A stretch of 64,000 nucleotides of DNA from Blautia hominis (GCA_002270465.1 NQOF01000005.1:349507-413506); one strand, 5' to 3'. Counted from the first letter of the stretch, positions 1-9,435 are shown. The notes: generated from the sequence alone by a model not told the origin. Numbers and translations are program-made.

Positions 1-28
1 AGAGCATAAGCAATCTGTAATATTGCAC

Positions 29-67
29 AAAAAAAACCAGAAGAAAGATTCCACATCTCTCTTCCGG
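29..67 (-). terminator. Intrinsic terminator of the peptide-uptake operon
   Basis: Read on the minus strand, a GA-rich stem (arms 37-48 and 56-67, with one or two mismatches) is followed by a run of eight T (29-36). It lies about 25 bases past the stop of the last operon gene, so it probably ends the transcript that starts near 8379. Confidence 0.8.
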
Positions 68-90
68 TCTTCTATATCCTCTTTATACTC

Positions 91-1353
91 TTACTCAATC
101 CCCATCAGATCACACAGTGACAGAATATAAATCCTGCCCGCATTCACTGCATCCTCAATATCCACATTTTCATTATAAGAGTGAATTCCCTCCGTATTAG
201 AAGGGCCGTACTGAATGGTAGGAATACCCTGTGCGCGGTACTCTCTTGCATCACTGGATGCCCACTGGTAAGCGGGAATCACATCAATGCCCCACAACGC
301 CTCTGCATTCTTCTTCACGGTCTGCACGATCGCTGCATCCTCGTCTGTGTAGTTGCCTTCGCTCTTCCACTGCGCTTCGTACTCAATGCCTGTCTCACCG
401 CTCTCACGGATTATGGTGCGCACCATCTCCTCAATCTCCTCATGGTCCACACCGATCGGAAGACGTACATCCACAATCGCCTCACAGTAATCCGGCACCA
501 TATTGGGACGTGTTCCGCCCTGGATCACACCAACATTGGCGGAAACATGGCTGATAACCTCACCGATTCCCGGTTCACCAATCTCCTGCTGTGCAATGAG
601 CTTGGAATTCTCCAGTGCATGAGCCTGGCTGTCCTTAAAATGGCCTTCGATCTTTGTCAGGCCCTGCAGCTTATCCAGTACCTTGGAAAGCTTAATGATG
701 GCATTTTCCCCTTTAAATCCGCCCAGACTTCCATGTGCGGATTTACCGTTGGCTTTCATGATCAAAGTCAGGCCGCCTTTCTGGCCGATCTCGATGGTAT
801 TGTTGGATGTTGGCTCTGCGATCAGGCAGGCATTTGCCTCCTTGGCATACCCATTGTCACACAGCCATCTGGAACCGTATTCCCCGCCGCTCTCCTCATC
901 GGAAACAATGTGGAGACGGATATTGCCGTTCAACTCTGCTTTTGACTCTGTGAGGATCTTCATGGCGAACAGAAGCCCGGCTACGCCGGCTTTCATATCG
1001 GAAGTTCCTCTTCCCAGGATCAGTTTGTCTGTCACTTCCCCGGAGAACGGGTCAAACTCCCACTGCTCTCTGTCACCGGCCGGGACAACGTCCACATGAC
1101 CGTTTAAGATAACACTGAATCCATCCTCTTTACCGATCTTTGCAAGTACACAGGGGAAATCAGGATGTGCCGCAACTTCCTCACTGGCAATGCCAGCCTC
1201 CTTCAGATAATTCTTAACAAAATCCACCACTTCCCTCTGGGTTCCGGTAGGATTTTCACTTGGGATCCTGATCAGATCAGATACCAGTTTAATAAAGTCT
1301 TCTGTCTGACTCTCAGCCAGTTTCAGGATTTCTTCTCTTGTCACATTACTCAT
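91..1353 (-). CDS. M20 family metallopeptidase (ArgE/DapE type)
   Basis: This 420-residue cytoplasmic zinc hydrolase should cleave an amide bond in a short peptide or N-acyl amino acid. The M20 pattern is complete: the NGHVDVVPAG motif gives His86 and Asp88, GRGTSDMKAG gives Asp119, SDEESGG gives Glu153 and Glu154, and AEPT gives Glu180. Near the C-terminus a GIHSYNE motif supplies the last His. It is the final gene of a peptide ABC-transporter operon, which suggests it processes the imported substrate. The exact substrate (dipeptide, acetylornithine-like or succinylated amino acid) cannot be read from sequence. A GC-rich stem-loop at 1389-1422 separates it from the ATPase gene upstream. Confidence 0.9.
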   Translation of the reverse strand: MSNVTREEILKLAESQTEDFIKLVSDLIRIPSENPTGTQREVVDFVKNYLKEAGIASEEVAAHPDFPCVLAKIGKEDGFSVILNGHVDVVPAGDREQWEFDPFSGEVTDKLILGRGTSDMKAGVAGLLFAMKILTESKAELNGNIRLHIVSDEESGGEYGSRWLCDNGYAKEANACLIAEPTSNNTIEIGQKGGLTLIMKANGKSAHGSLGGFKGENAIIKLSKVLDKLQGLTKIEGHFKDSQAHALENSKLIAQQEIGEPGIGEVISHVSANVGVIQGGTRPNMVPDYCEAIVDVRLPIGVDHEEIEEMVRTIIRESGETGIEYEAQWKSEGNYTDEDAAIVQTVKKNAEALWGIDVIPAYQWASSDAREYRAQGIPTIQYGPSNTEGIHSYNENVDIEDAVNAGRIYILSLCDLMGIE

Positions 1354-1388
1354 TTTCGCTCACACTTTCTTAATAGAATAAATACACA

Positions 1389-1422
1389 GCCGCCGGATAT
1401 GCATTTTGCAGCACCCGGCGGC
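1389..1422 (-). other. Intercistronic stem-loop between ATPase and peptidase genes
   Basis: GCCGCCGG (1389-1396) and CCGGCGGC (1415-1422) form a perfect 8-bp GC stem. No T-run follows on the minus strand, so it is more likely a stability or processing element within the operon mRNA than a terminator. On the plus strand a T-rich stretch does follow. Confidence 0.55.
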
Positions 1423-1434
1423 AGCCGTTATTTT

Positions 1435-2421
1435 TTATTTCTCATCATACAGGAAGCAGGCCACCTGATGACCCTCCTCCTGCTTCATAAGCTTAGGCAT
1501 TTCTTTACGGCAGCGCTCCATGCACTGCGGACATCTTCCTGCCAGCGGACAGCCTGTCTGGTCCCCGATAGGACTGGGAATATCCCCTTTTAAGATGATT
1601 CTCTCTTTCTTTACAAAAGGAGATTCCGTTGGGATCGCGGACAGCAGTGCCTTTGTGTATGGATGAAGCGGATTATCATACAGCTTATCCGCATCACACA
1701 GCTCCACGATCCTGCCCAGATACATGATCGCGATCCTGTCACTTACATGTTTGATAACGCCCAGGTCATGGGAAATAAATACATAAGTCAGGTTATACTC
1801 CTTCTGCAGACGGTTAAACAGGTTCAGTACCTGCGCCTGGATGGATACGTCCAGCGCGGAAACCGGCTCATCACAGATGATCAGCTTGGGATTCAAGGCA
1901 AGCGCCCGGGCAACATTGATACGCTGTCTCTGTCCCCCTGAAAACTCATGAGGGAAACGGTTCACATGCTGTACGTCAAGGCCAACCTCACGCATGAGTC
2001 CCAGCACTTTGTCATCTCTTTTCTTCTTGTCAGGCTCCAGTTTGTGCACCACCAAAGGTTCAGCGATGATCTTTGCCGCTGTTTTTCTGGGGTCCAGGGA
2101 GGAGTATGGATCCTGGAATACCATCTGGATATCCCTCTTTAAGTCCTTCAGTTCCTTTCCCTGTAAGGAAAAAATATCCCTGCCGTTGTACTCCACACTT
2201 CCGGAAGTGGCCTTATGAAGCTGGATGAGAGTTTTTCCAAATGTGGATTTACCGCATCCTGATTCACCGATAATACCCAATGTCTCACCCTCATAGATAT
2301 CCACGGAAACATCGTTTACTGCATGGAGAACCTGGGGCTGCTCACCGAATTTGCTGGCTTTGATCTTAAATTCCTTGGTCAGGTTCCTGACCTTCATAAG
2401 AACTTTCTTCTCATCCTTCAT
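1435..2421 (-). CDS. dppF: Peptide ABC transporter ATP-binding protein (DppF/OppF type)
   Basis: One of the two ATPases powering peptide import. Visible are Walker A GESGCGKST, the signature FSGGQRQR, Walker B LIICDEPVSALD and the switch His in ISHDLG. The C-terminus carries the Cys-rich tail typical of oligo/dipeptide ATPases (CPLAGRCPQCMERC). At 328 residues it has the usual family length. Its start overlaps the end of the partner ATPase gene by 11 bases, which implies translational coupling. DppF versus OppF cannot be separated by eye, so the symbol denotes the family only. Confidence 0.92.
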   Translation of the reverse strand: MKDEKKVLMKVRNLTKEFKIKASKFGEQPQVLHAVNDVSVDIYEGETLGIIGESGCGKSTFGKTLIQLHKATSGSVEYNGRDIFSLQGKELKDLKRDIQMVFQDPYSSLDPRKTAAKIIAEPLVVHKLEPDKKKRDDKVLGLMREVGLDVQHVNRFPHEFSGGQRQRINVARALALNPKLIICDEPVSALDVSIQAQVLNLFNRLQKEYNLTYVFISHDLGVIKHVSDRIAIMYLGRIVELCDADKLYDNPLHPYTKALLSAIPTESPFVKKERIILKGDIPSPIGDQTGCPLAGRCPQCMERCRKEMPKLMKQEEGHQVACFLYDEK

Positions 2422-3430
2422 TTTCTTCGTTCACTTCCCCTCTGACTAATTTATTCTCCAGATTCTGCCTGTGACAGGCTACAAAATGTCCCGGCTCCAC
2501 TTCTACCAGAGGCGGAACTTCATCCCTGCATTTGTCTGTCACATAAGGACAGCGGTTGTAAAAGTTACAGCATTTTCCTGTCAAACGCAGGTCAGGCGGT
2601 GTACCGGGTATGGTGTTCAGAATCCCTTTATTCTCATCAGAGAGCTTTGGCATGGAATCCAAAAGCCCCCAGGTATACGGATGCATAGGTTTGGAATACA
2701 GCTCTTTGGTAGTCGCATACTCAACCGTATTGCCCGCATAGAGTACCATAACGGTATCACACATTTCCCACACAACACCCAGGTTATGGGTGATCAGCAG
2801 GATAGACGTATTATACTCGTCCTGCAGTTCCTGCAGAAGTGCCAGCACCTGGGCCTGAACGGTAACGTCAAGAGCGGTTGTCGGTTCATCGGCAATGACC
2901 AGTTTGGGCTTACAGCATACTGCCATAGCTATGATAACACGCTGGCACATACCGCCGGACAACTCATACGGATATGCCTCCATACGTTTTTCCGGCTGGG
3001 GGATCCCTACCTTTTTCAGCGCTTCCACTGCCATATTCCAGGCTGTCTTCTTATCCACATCCTGATGGGCGCAGATCATCTCAACCATCTGGTTTCCGAT
3101 CTTAAATACCGGGTCCAGGCTTGTCATGGGGTCCTGGAAAATAACCGCTATATCCTTGCCGCGGAAGTCCAAAAGCTCTTTCTTGGTAAGCTTCAGCACA
3201 TCTTTGCCGTCAAAGTCGATCTCGCCGCCTACGATCTTTCCGGTACGCGGCGGAAGCAGACGTATAATGGAGGAGGAGCTTACGCTCTTGCCTGAGCCGG
3301 ATTCTCCCACAATTCCCATGGTCTCTCCCTTTTTCAACTCAAAACTGACACCATCCACTGCTTTTGACACGCCGCTTGCAAGGAAAAAATAAGTCTTTAA
3401 ATCTTTTACTGTCAGTAAGGTATCACTCAT
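2411..3430 (-). CDS. dppD: Peptide ABC transporter ATP-binding protein (DppD/OppD type)
   Basis: The second nucleotide-binding subunit, 339 residues. It has Walker A GESGSGKSV, signature LSGGMCQRV, Walker B LVIADEPTTALD and switch His ITHNLG. The C-terminal oligopeptide extension contains spaced cysteines (CCNFYNRCPYVTDKC) as in other DppD/OppD proteins. It lies 13 bases after the amidohydrolase-type M20 gene. The signature has Met-Cys where Gln/Met-Arg is more usual (GGMCQRV), a tolerated variation in this subfamily. Nickel import by the same family is possible, but the adjacent peptidases favour peptides. Confidence 0.92.
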   Translation of the reverse strand: MSDTLLTVKDLKTYFFLASGVSKAVDGVSFELKKGETMGIVGESGSGKSVSSSSIIRLLPPRTGKIVGGEIDFDGKDVLKLTKKELLDFRGKDIAVIFQDPMTSLDPVFKIGNQMVEMICAHQDVDKKTAWNMAVEALKKVGIPQPEKRMEAYPYELSGGMCQRVIIAMAVCCKPKLVIADEPTTALDVTVQAQVLALLQELQDEYNTSILLITHNLGVVWEMCDTVMVLYAGNTVEYATTKELYSKPMHPYTWGLLDSMPKLSDENKGILNTIPGTPPDLRLTGKCCNFYNRCPYVTDKCRDEVPPLVEVEPGHFVACHRQNLENKLVRGEVNEENEG

Positions 3431-3443
3431 AATAACTCCTCAT

Positions 3444-4625
3444 CTATTCGTATTTTTCCTTCATTTCCTTAAAGTCTCTTCTGATCGCCTCCAAAAGCTC
3501 CGGATCTGTCAGAACATCCACGGCCGTCATAGCCATGGCTTTGGAACCTACTGCAATGGTCTTGTGTCCGGCTTCGCTGTAGCAGGCGTCCTCAAACTCT
3601 TTTGTATGGCCTCTGGTCTCCGGCACTACCAGCACGTAAGACTGCAGTCCCGGTATCTCATGGGTCACATTTCCCATATCCGTACAGCCGATGCCCAGCG
3701 CTTTCTCCCTGGGCTTCACAATCTCACCCAGATCTGTAAAATTCTTTTCCAGGGCATTTTCCAGAGACTGGTTGTTGCGGATGTCCTCATAGGAAAGTCC
3801 GTCAAAAGAAAACTCCAGTCTCGTATTGGTAATGGCAGCTACGTGCTCACATATTTTCTTGAAACGCTCCAGCAGCTCCAGCTTATACTTCATGCTGAAG
3901 GAACGAATGGTAAACTTGGCCTGACAGTGATCCGGTATATAGATCGGCTCCTCTCCGCCTTTGGAGATGACACCAAGGATCTTGCCTTTGTCAGCCAGCT
4001 CCAGACGCATGGAGTTTACGATCTGGAACAGGTCCAGCACAGGATTCAGGGCACTGATCCCCTCCTCCGGCCATGTGGCTGCGTGGGATGTTTTTCCATA
4101 GTAATCCACAATCACATCTGTCCTGGAATAAGAGATATCATTCACCACCGTATCGCTGGCAGAGTGAAGGATCATGGCAATATCCAGCCCCTTGAAGGCA
4201 CCGTTGTTGAGCATAATGATCTTTCCGCCGCCGCCTTCCTCTGCAGGGGTTCCGAATACGGTGACTTTACCGCCAATCTCATCAATGACAGAATGGACCG
4301 CTTCGCCTGCTCCAACTGCCATAGCACACATCAGATTATGTCCGCAGGAATGTCCCATTCCCGGAACCGCGTCAAATTCGCCGAAAATACCGATATTTGG
4401 TCCTTCCTTTCCTGTGTCATACACAGCTCTCACGGAAGTTTCAACACCGCCCACACCTGTTGTCACCTGAAAGCCGAATTTCTTAAGAAGTTCAGACATG
4501 GATCTGCAGGCATGAAATTCATTAAAATTATATTCCGGATGTTCCCAAACCGTGTTGGAAAGTCCGATCAACTCAGGCAGAATCTCCTCCACCCTCTTTT
4601 GTACTCTTTCTTTAAAATCGCTCAT
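3444..4625 (-). CDS. M20 family amidohydrolase (AbgB/aminoacylase-like)
   Basis: A 393-residue protein of the M20D branch. Its marks are the HPEYNFNEF segment, the metal site GEFDAVPGMGHSCGHNLM (residues roughly 82-99), GTPAEEGGGGK, and a hydrophobic dimerisation (lid) domain. Relatives remove acyl or aminobenzoyl groups from amino acids, or split dipeptides. The gene sits inside the transporter operon between the permease and ATPase genes, so its substrate is probably what the transporter brings in. Together with the terminal M20 gene, the operon has two hydrolases of different M20 branches, which suggests stepwise breakdown of a modified peptide. The specific substrate is unknown. Confidence 0.88.
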   Translation of the reverse strand: MSDFKERVQKRVEEILPELIGLSNTVWEHPEYNFNEFHACRSMSELLKKFGFQVTTGVGGVETSVRAVYDTGKEGPNIGIFGEFDAVPGMGHSCGHNLMCAMAVGAGEAVHSVIDEIGGKVTVFGTPAEEGGGGKIIMLNNGAFKGLDIAMILHSASDTVVNDISYSRTDVIVDYYGKTSHAATWPEEGISALNPVLDLFQIVNSMRLELADKGKILGVISKGGEEPIYIPDHCQAKFTIRSFSMKYKLELLERFKKICEHVAAITNTRLEFSFDGLSYEDIRNNQSLENALEKNFTDLGEIVKPREKALGIGCTDMGNVTHEIPGLQSYVLVVPETRGHTKEFEDACYSEAGHKTIAVGSKAMAMTAVDVLTDPELLEAIRRDFKEMKEKYE

Positions 4626-4639
4626 CTGGCACCTCCTGC

Positions 4640-5542
4640 TTATTTCTTCATCTTCGGGTCAAGTACGTCACGGATACCATCACCTAGAAGGTTAAATCCA
4701 AGAACTGTGACAAGGATGAACAGACCGGAGATCATGGCTACATGAGGAGCCGTGTTCAGGCAGTCCTTACCCTGGCGCAGAATACTTCCCCAAGATGAAG
4801 TCGGTGTGGAGATACCAAGTCCTAAAAAGCTCAGGGCAGCCTCAGAAATAATGGCACCTGCAACGCCCAGTGTGGCGTAAACGATAACCGGGGAGAGGAT
4901 GTTCGGCAGAATGTGTGAAAACAGCATTCTCATATTGGAAACACCGATAACTCTTCCCGCGTTGCAATATTCTTCATTTTTCACGATATGCACTTCACCG
5001 CGCACAACCCTGGCAAAACTGGGCACATTACCCACACCGATGGCTATGATCACGTTGACAATTCCCGGCCCCAGGACTGTCATCAGGATAATAGACAGCA
5101 GGACAAACGGGAAAGCCAGAAGGCCATCCATAATACGCATGATAAAAGCATCCATAAATCCGCCCATGTAACCGGCTACCAGCCCCAGCAGGATCCCGAT
5201 GATACCTGCAACAATGGTGCCGCCCACTGCAACGATGATGGAAACACGTGAACCATAGAGTACCCTGGCAAACAGGTCCCTTCCGAACTCATCTGTTCCG
5301 AAGATATGACCGTTCTGCCCCGGAGTCAGAAAGGTGTCCAGAGGATGGATCTCATCCGGGTCCACATTTGTTATGATGGGAGCGAAAATGGCAATGAACA
5401 CCATAAACAGCACGATGAAAAGACCGATCATAGCAGTCTTATTTCTTTTCAGTTTATTCCAGACATTATTGGCCCGGCGCTCTTTTTTCAGCATGTCCTC
5501 CTGAGCTTTTACGCCTAAGGCTTCTGTATTCTGTGCGCTCAT
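4640..5542 (-). CDS. dppC: Peptide ABC transporter permease (DppC type)
   Basis: A 300-residue inner-membrane subunit. After a basic cytoplasmic N-terminus (residues 1-30) a first membrane helix lies near 38-60. A short extracytoplasmic stretch containing the family motif HIFGTDEFGRDLFARVLYG follows, then five further helices. The EAA-type loop that docks the ATPases is present (the EAALSFLGLG segment). Its start codon follows directly on the stop of the partner permease gene (5542/5543), so the two are translationally coupled and form the channel heterodimer. Confidence 0.93.
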   Translation of the reverse strand: MSAQNTEALGVKAQEDMLKKERRANNVWNKLKRNKTAMIGLFIVLFMVFIAIFAPIITNVDPDEIHPLDTFLTPGQNGHIFGTDEFGRDLFARVLYGSRVSIIVAVGGTIVAGIIGILLGLVAGYMGGFMDAFIMRIMDGLLAFPFVLLSIILMTVLGPGIVNVIIAIGVGNVPSFARVVRGEVHIVKNEEYCNAGRVIGVSNMRMLFSHILPNILSPVIVYATLGVAGAIISEAALSFLGLGISTPTSSWGSILRQGKDCLNTAPHVAMISGLFILVTVLGFNLLGDGIRDVLDPKMKK

Positions 5543-6505
5543 TTAGTTTCCTCCTTTTCCGCTTTCGTAGCTTACTCTCGGGTTGATCAGCATGTAGACC
5601 ACGTCCACCAGCAAATTGACCACAACGAACACCACTGCAATGAACAGGACGGTTCCCTGGATAAGCTGATAATCACGGTTGTCAATGGCACTTACGATCA
5701 TGGTGCCCATTCCCGGCCAGGAGAAAATACTCTCTGTCAGGATAGCCCCGGTAAATGCCTGGGCAAGCTGAAGACCCAGAACCGTAACGATTGGCGGCAG
5801 TGCATTTTTCAGTGCATGCTTCCAGATGACTACGCTCTCTTTGATACCTCTTGCACGGAGGGATTTTATAGAGTCATTATTCACAACTTCCAGCATACTG
5901 GAACGGGTGATCCTTGCAAATGTAGCTGTAGGTATTGTTGCCAGACAGAAACAGGGCAGGATCATATGACTGATAAAATTCCCCAGTCCCTGACTCATAT
6001 CACCCATACCCAGAGCCGGGAACCAGCCCAGATTTACGCTGAACGTCATAACCAGCATCATACCTAACCAGAAGATAGGCATAGACACACCCACCAGAGC
6101 CAGGATCATGAACACATAATCCAGGATAGAATACTGGTGCAGTGCAGAAAAAACACCTATGGCAAGTCCGATGATCAATGCAATTACAAGACTTGTAAGG
6201 GTGATGACAAGTGTATTCGGAATCCTCTCCGCGATCAGGCTTGTCACCGATTTGTTGTATACATAGGATTTTCCGAAATCCCCTTTCAGGACATTGAACA
6301 TATAATCCACATACTGTTCTCCCTTACTCTTATTCAGTCCCATCTCCTCTTCCAGTTCCTCAATAGCGTCCGGAGATGCCTGAGGCCCGAGTAAGCTTCG
6401 GGCTGGGTTACCTGGAATCATTCTGGTCAGAATAAAGGTTACCGTCACTACGATCAAGAGGGTTGGAATACTTTGTAAGATTCTCTTCAAAATGGTTTTT
6501 AACAC
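5543..6505 (-). CDS. dppB: Peptide ABC transporter permease (DppB type)
   Basis: A 320-residue membrane subunit with six predicted helices. The N-terminal helix (roughly residues 9-28) is followed by the typical TRMIPGNPARSLLG motif of DppB/OppB proteins. The ATPase-docking EAA-like loop lies near ESIFSWPGMG. It is the first permease gene after the binding-protein gene. A strong stem-loop at 6541-6573 lies in the 95-base gap between them, a common way to give the binding protein a higher mRNA level. Confidence 0.93.
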   Translation of the reverse strand: MLKTILKRILQSIPTLLIVVTVTFILTRMIPGNPARSLLGPQASPDAIEELEEEMGLNKSKGEQYVDYMFNVLKGDFGKSYVYNKSVTSLIAERIPNTLVITLTSLVIALIIGLAIGVFSALHQYSILDYVFMILALVGVSMPIFWLGMMLVMTFSVNLGWFPALGMGDMSQGLGNFISHMILPCFCLATIPTATFARITRSSMLEVVNNDSIKSLRARGIKESVVIWKHALKNALPPIVTVLGLQLAQAFTGAILTESIFSWPGMGTMIVSAIDNRDYQLIQGTVLFIAVVFVVVNLLVDVVYMLINPRVSYESGKGGN

Positions 6506-6540
6506 GAATTTCTACCGCCCTTTTCATTTTAATCTGACAA

Positions 6541-6573
6541 GCAGGGGGCATCGCGAACAGCAATACCCCCTGC
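6541..6573 (-). other. Stem-loop between binding-protein and permease genes
   Basis: GCAGGGGG (6541-6548) pairs perfectly with CCCCCTGC (6566-6573). There is no T-run, so it is not a full terminator. Such structures often protect the 3' end of the upstream solute-binding-protein mRNA. Confidence 0.7.
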
Positions 6574-6600
6574 AACCTCATTTACTCTTAACTTAACTGA

Positions 6601-8262
6601 TTACTGTACTTTCCAGACATTTGTCCACGGTGTCACAAAGAACATCTGGTTGTCTGCCTTCTGTACAAAATCCTGTACTTCCGGATTCAGGCCGTGGATA
6701 ACATTCTCGTTAGAGTAGAAGATACCCGGCAGTTCTTCTGTCACGATCCTCAGTGCTTTTTTATACATTTCTGCACGTTCGTTCTGGTCTGTCGCTTTCA
6801 ATGCGTCGTCAAGCAGCTGATCAACTTCTGCGTTGGAGAATCCCTGTCCATTGCCGAGAGCACCGATCTCTTTGCTGGAGAACAGCTTGTTCAGGAAGAA
6901 GTAAGGATCCGGATACCAGGTCCAGGACATGCCGTACATATCAGCGTTTCCTGAAGCTGCAGACTCACTGAAGGTGCCCCACTCGCTCTTGTTGATGTTT
7001 ACTGTAACATTCAGGTTTGTCTTTAAGTATGCCTGTACCAGAGTAGCCATTTTCTCACGTAATGCTGTATTGGAAATATAAAGGTCACATTCAAATCCAT
7101 CCGGATATCCTGCTTCTGTAAGGAGCTTCTTAGCTCCTTCCGGATCATAATCCGGTACCAGTTCTTCACAGGATGCATCATATCCCCAGGATCCCGGCGG
7201 CAGAGATAATTTAGCCGGAACAGCTTCCCCGTACTGGTAGATGCTGGCTGTCATTTCTTCCACGTTGATGGCCTTGATCAATGCTTCTCTTACTTTTTTG
7301 TCAGCTGTAGGTCCATTTACCTGGTTGAAGTAAATGTAAGCCACATGCAGGCCCGGCATCTCCATTAACTGCAGTTTGGAGTCGTCACGTACGGACTTAA
7401 CTGCCTCACCTGTGATACTGGATGCTATATCAATTTCACCTGTCTTCAGGGCATTGGCTGCCTGGTTGGAATCTGTGATCACTTTGAATACCAGTTTGTC
7501 CAGGTTTGGTTCTGCTACCCAGTAATCCGGGTTTTTCACCAGTACAGACTGCTGGTCAAGCTCAAAGGACTCCATTGCAAACGGGCCTGTACCTACCAGA
7601 TGTGCACCGAAATCATCTCCCCATCCCTCAACTTCCTCTTTCGGGACAATGGAGTTTCCTGCGTCGGTAAGAGCTGTCAGGAATGCTGCGTTTGGCTCAG
7701 CCAGTGTACATGTCACTTCCCAGTCACCTGTCACTTCTGCGTTCTCCAGCATATCCAGACGATTCAGGGATGAATCTTTTGCGGAACGGTTTAAGGAGTA
7801 AGCGATATCTTCTGCTGTCATCTCACGTCCGTCCTGGTATTCACCTTTCTGGAATTTTACACCCTGGCGGATCTTGAACACGTATGTAAGTCCGTCATCG
7901 CTCACTGTCCAGTCCTCTGCCAGTGAAGGTACGATCTCTGATAAATCTTTGTTGTACTCAACAACTCTGTCACATACGTTGTTGATCACCTGGCCCTCAT
8001 AAGAACCTGTATATTTCGCCGGGTCCAGATTCCTCGGTGAAGAGGATAAGGATACGGTAAGGGTTCCTCCCTTGGTAGGTTCGTCAGGCACTTCAATCTG
8101 TTCTTTTTCCACCTGTTCAGTTTCGCCGCCGGATTCTGTTCCTGCTTCGGTTCCCTTATCAGTCGTGTCTTTTTTGCTGTCGTTTCCTGAGCTTCCACAC
8201 GCTGTCAGGGAGGATACGCAGAGCACTGCGGCAAGAGCTAATGCTAAACTCTTTCTTTTCAT
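6601..8262 (-). CDS. dppA: Peptide-binding lipoprotein (SBP family 5)
   Basis: A 553-residue extracellular solute-binding protein that should deliver peptides to the permeases. The start at 8262 is chosen because an AGGAGG site lies just upstream and it begins a textbook signal peptide (MKRKSLALALAAVLCVSSLTAC); a longer in-frame start at 8295 lacks these. The lipobox ends at Cys22, and an acidic Gly/Ser/Thr-rich linker follows to about residue 60. The SBP_bac_5 fold is recognisable from segments such as TLTVSLSSSPRNLDP, EDIAYSLNR and DPYFFLNKLFSS. It is the first gene of the operon, directly behind a strong promoter. Confidence 0.93.
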   Translation of the reverse strand: MKRKSLALALAAVLCVSSLTACGSSGNDSKKDTTDKGTEAGTESGGETEQVEKEQIEVPDEPTKGGTLTVSLSSSPRNLDPAKYTGSYEGQVINNVCDRVVEYNKDLSEIVPSLAEDWTVSDDGLTYVFKIRQGVKFQKGEYQDGREMTAEDIAYSLNRSAKDSSLNRLDMLENAEVTGDWEVTCTLAEPNAAFLTALTDAGNSIVPKEEVEGWGDDFGAHLVGTGPFAMESFELDQQSVLVKNPDYWVAEPNLDKLVFKVITDSNQAANALKTGEIDIASSITGEAVKSVRDDSKLQLMEMPGLHVAYIYFNQVNGPTADKKVREALIKAINVEEMTASIYQYGEAVPAKLSLPPGSWGYDASCEELVPDYDPEGAKKLLTEAGYPDGFECDLYISNTALREKMATLVQAYLKTNLNVTVNINKSEWGTFSESAASGNADMYGMSWTWYPDPYFFLNKLFSSKEIGALGNGQGFSNAEVDQLLDDALKATDQNERAEMYKKALRIVTEELPGIFYSNENVIHGLNPEVQDFVQKADNQMFFVTPWTNVWKVQ

Positions 8263-8378
8263 AATTTTCCTCCTTTTACTGCTTCGTTGTAACACTTTAC
8301 TAGGATAAAGCTATTTATCTGCCCCATTTATATCAATTTTTCCTCAACAAAAAATAACCTGGGACAAATTTTATAGGT

Positions 8379-8407
8379 ATTATACCTTTTAGTGCTTTAA
8401 ATTGCAA
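8379..8407 (-). promoter_or_regulatory. Sigma-A promoter of the peptide-uptake operon with palindrome on the -10
   Basis: On the minus strand the -35 box TTGCAA (8402-8407) and a perfect -10 box TATAAT (8379-8384) are 17 bases apart. The -10 is embedded in the palindrome AGGTATTATACCT (8375-8387), a likely site for a repressor such as a nutrient-responsive regulator. It lies about 117 bases upstream of the binding-protein start. Confidence 0.75.
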
Positions 8408-8502
8408 CTCCTTTTTCGACATAATAAGCAAAAAACCTATTGATTTTCGACAGTCATTGTTATAGACTGGATAAAAACGCACATTTATGGGAGGAATTTG
8501 TA

Positions 8503-9435
8503 ATGATCTTAAGACAGGTTTTGGAATTATTTGACATGCTTGACACACCGTCAGCAAACGGAAAACAGATCACAGAGTTATTAAAAGAGCGCGGCGCACA
8601 TGAAGTGACCGTGGAGACCGTAACCAGCGAAAAAGGCAGCACAGACTGCATCACTGTATTGATCAAAGGCAGTGATGGCAGATCAAGCGGCGGCAGCACC
8701 CCGACTCTGGGCATTATCGGACGTCTGGGCGGTCTGGGCGCACGCCCGGAACTGACAGGCTTCGTCTCCGACGGCGACGGTGCCCTGGCAGCACTCTCCG
8801 CAGGCTTGAAGCTTGCTGAGATGAACAAAAACGGCGATGTGCTGAAAGGCGACATTCTTGTAGCCACCCACATCTGCCCGGATGCCCCTACACAGGAACA
8901 TTACCCTGTTCCATTTATGGACTCTCCGATCGACATGCAGACCAACAATGAAAAAGAAGTGGACCCCCGCATGGATGCCATTATTTCCATTGACACCACA
9001 AAAGGCAACAAAGTCATCAACACCAACGGCTTTGCCATTTCCCCCACCATTAAGAGCGGCTACATTCTGGAAGTCAGCGATGACCTCTTAGACGTAATGA
9101 CCCGCGTGACCGGAAAACTGCCTCACGTATTCCCGGTTTCCCAGCAGGACATCACCCCTTACGGCAATGACCTGCACCACTTAAACAGCATCCTGCAGCC
9201 TGCAACAGCTACAGACGCACCGGTTGTAGGCGTAGCCATCACCACCGAACAGCCGGTAGCCGGCTGTGCCACAGGCGCCAGCCATCCCCTGGATGTTGAA
9301 TCCGCAGCAAGATTTGCAGTGGAGGTAGCCAAAGGATACGGGGAAGGCAAGATCTCCTTCTACAACGAACAGGAATACGCTCACCTTCTGGAACTCTACG
9401 GCGAAATGAAAGTCTTCCAGACCTTCGGCAAATAA
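8503..9435 (+). CDS. DUF1177 family protein
   Basis: A 310-residue protein recognised as DUF1177, a family of unknown function. The start at 8503 has GGGAGGA at 8489-8495; an upstream in-frame start at 8440 has no ribosome site. Conserved-looking stretches include LGIIGRLGGLGARPELTGFVSDGDGA, ILVATHICPDAP, and a C-terminal GCATGASHPLD segment. The His/Asp/Glu-rich motifs suggest a metal-dependent hydrolase-like fold, but this is inference. It is transcribed divergently from the peptide-uptake operon and followed by an AroM family gene. No signal peptide or membrane segment is seen. Confidence 0.85.
   Translation: MILRQVLELFDMLDTPSANGKQITELLKERGAHEVTVETVTSEKGSTDCITVLIKGSDGRSSGGSTPTLGIIGRLGGLGARPELTGFVSDGDGALAALSAGLKLAEMNKNGDVLKGDILVATHICPDAPTQEHYPVPFMDSPIDMQTNNEKEVDPRMDAIISIDTTKGNKVINTNGFAISPTIKSGYILEVSDDLLDVMTRVTGKLPHVFPVSQQDITPYGNDLHHLNSILQPATATDAPVVGVAITTEQPVAGCATGASHPLDVESAARFAVEVAKGYGEGKISFYNEQEYAHLLELYGEMKVFQTFGK

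Noticed and set aside
3564-4745. 393-codon plus-strand open frame opposite the M20 gene
   Set aside because: It is an antisense shadow of a well-supported metallopeptidase and permease start; Cys/His-rich translation has no family features.
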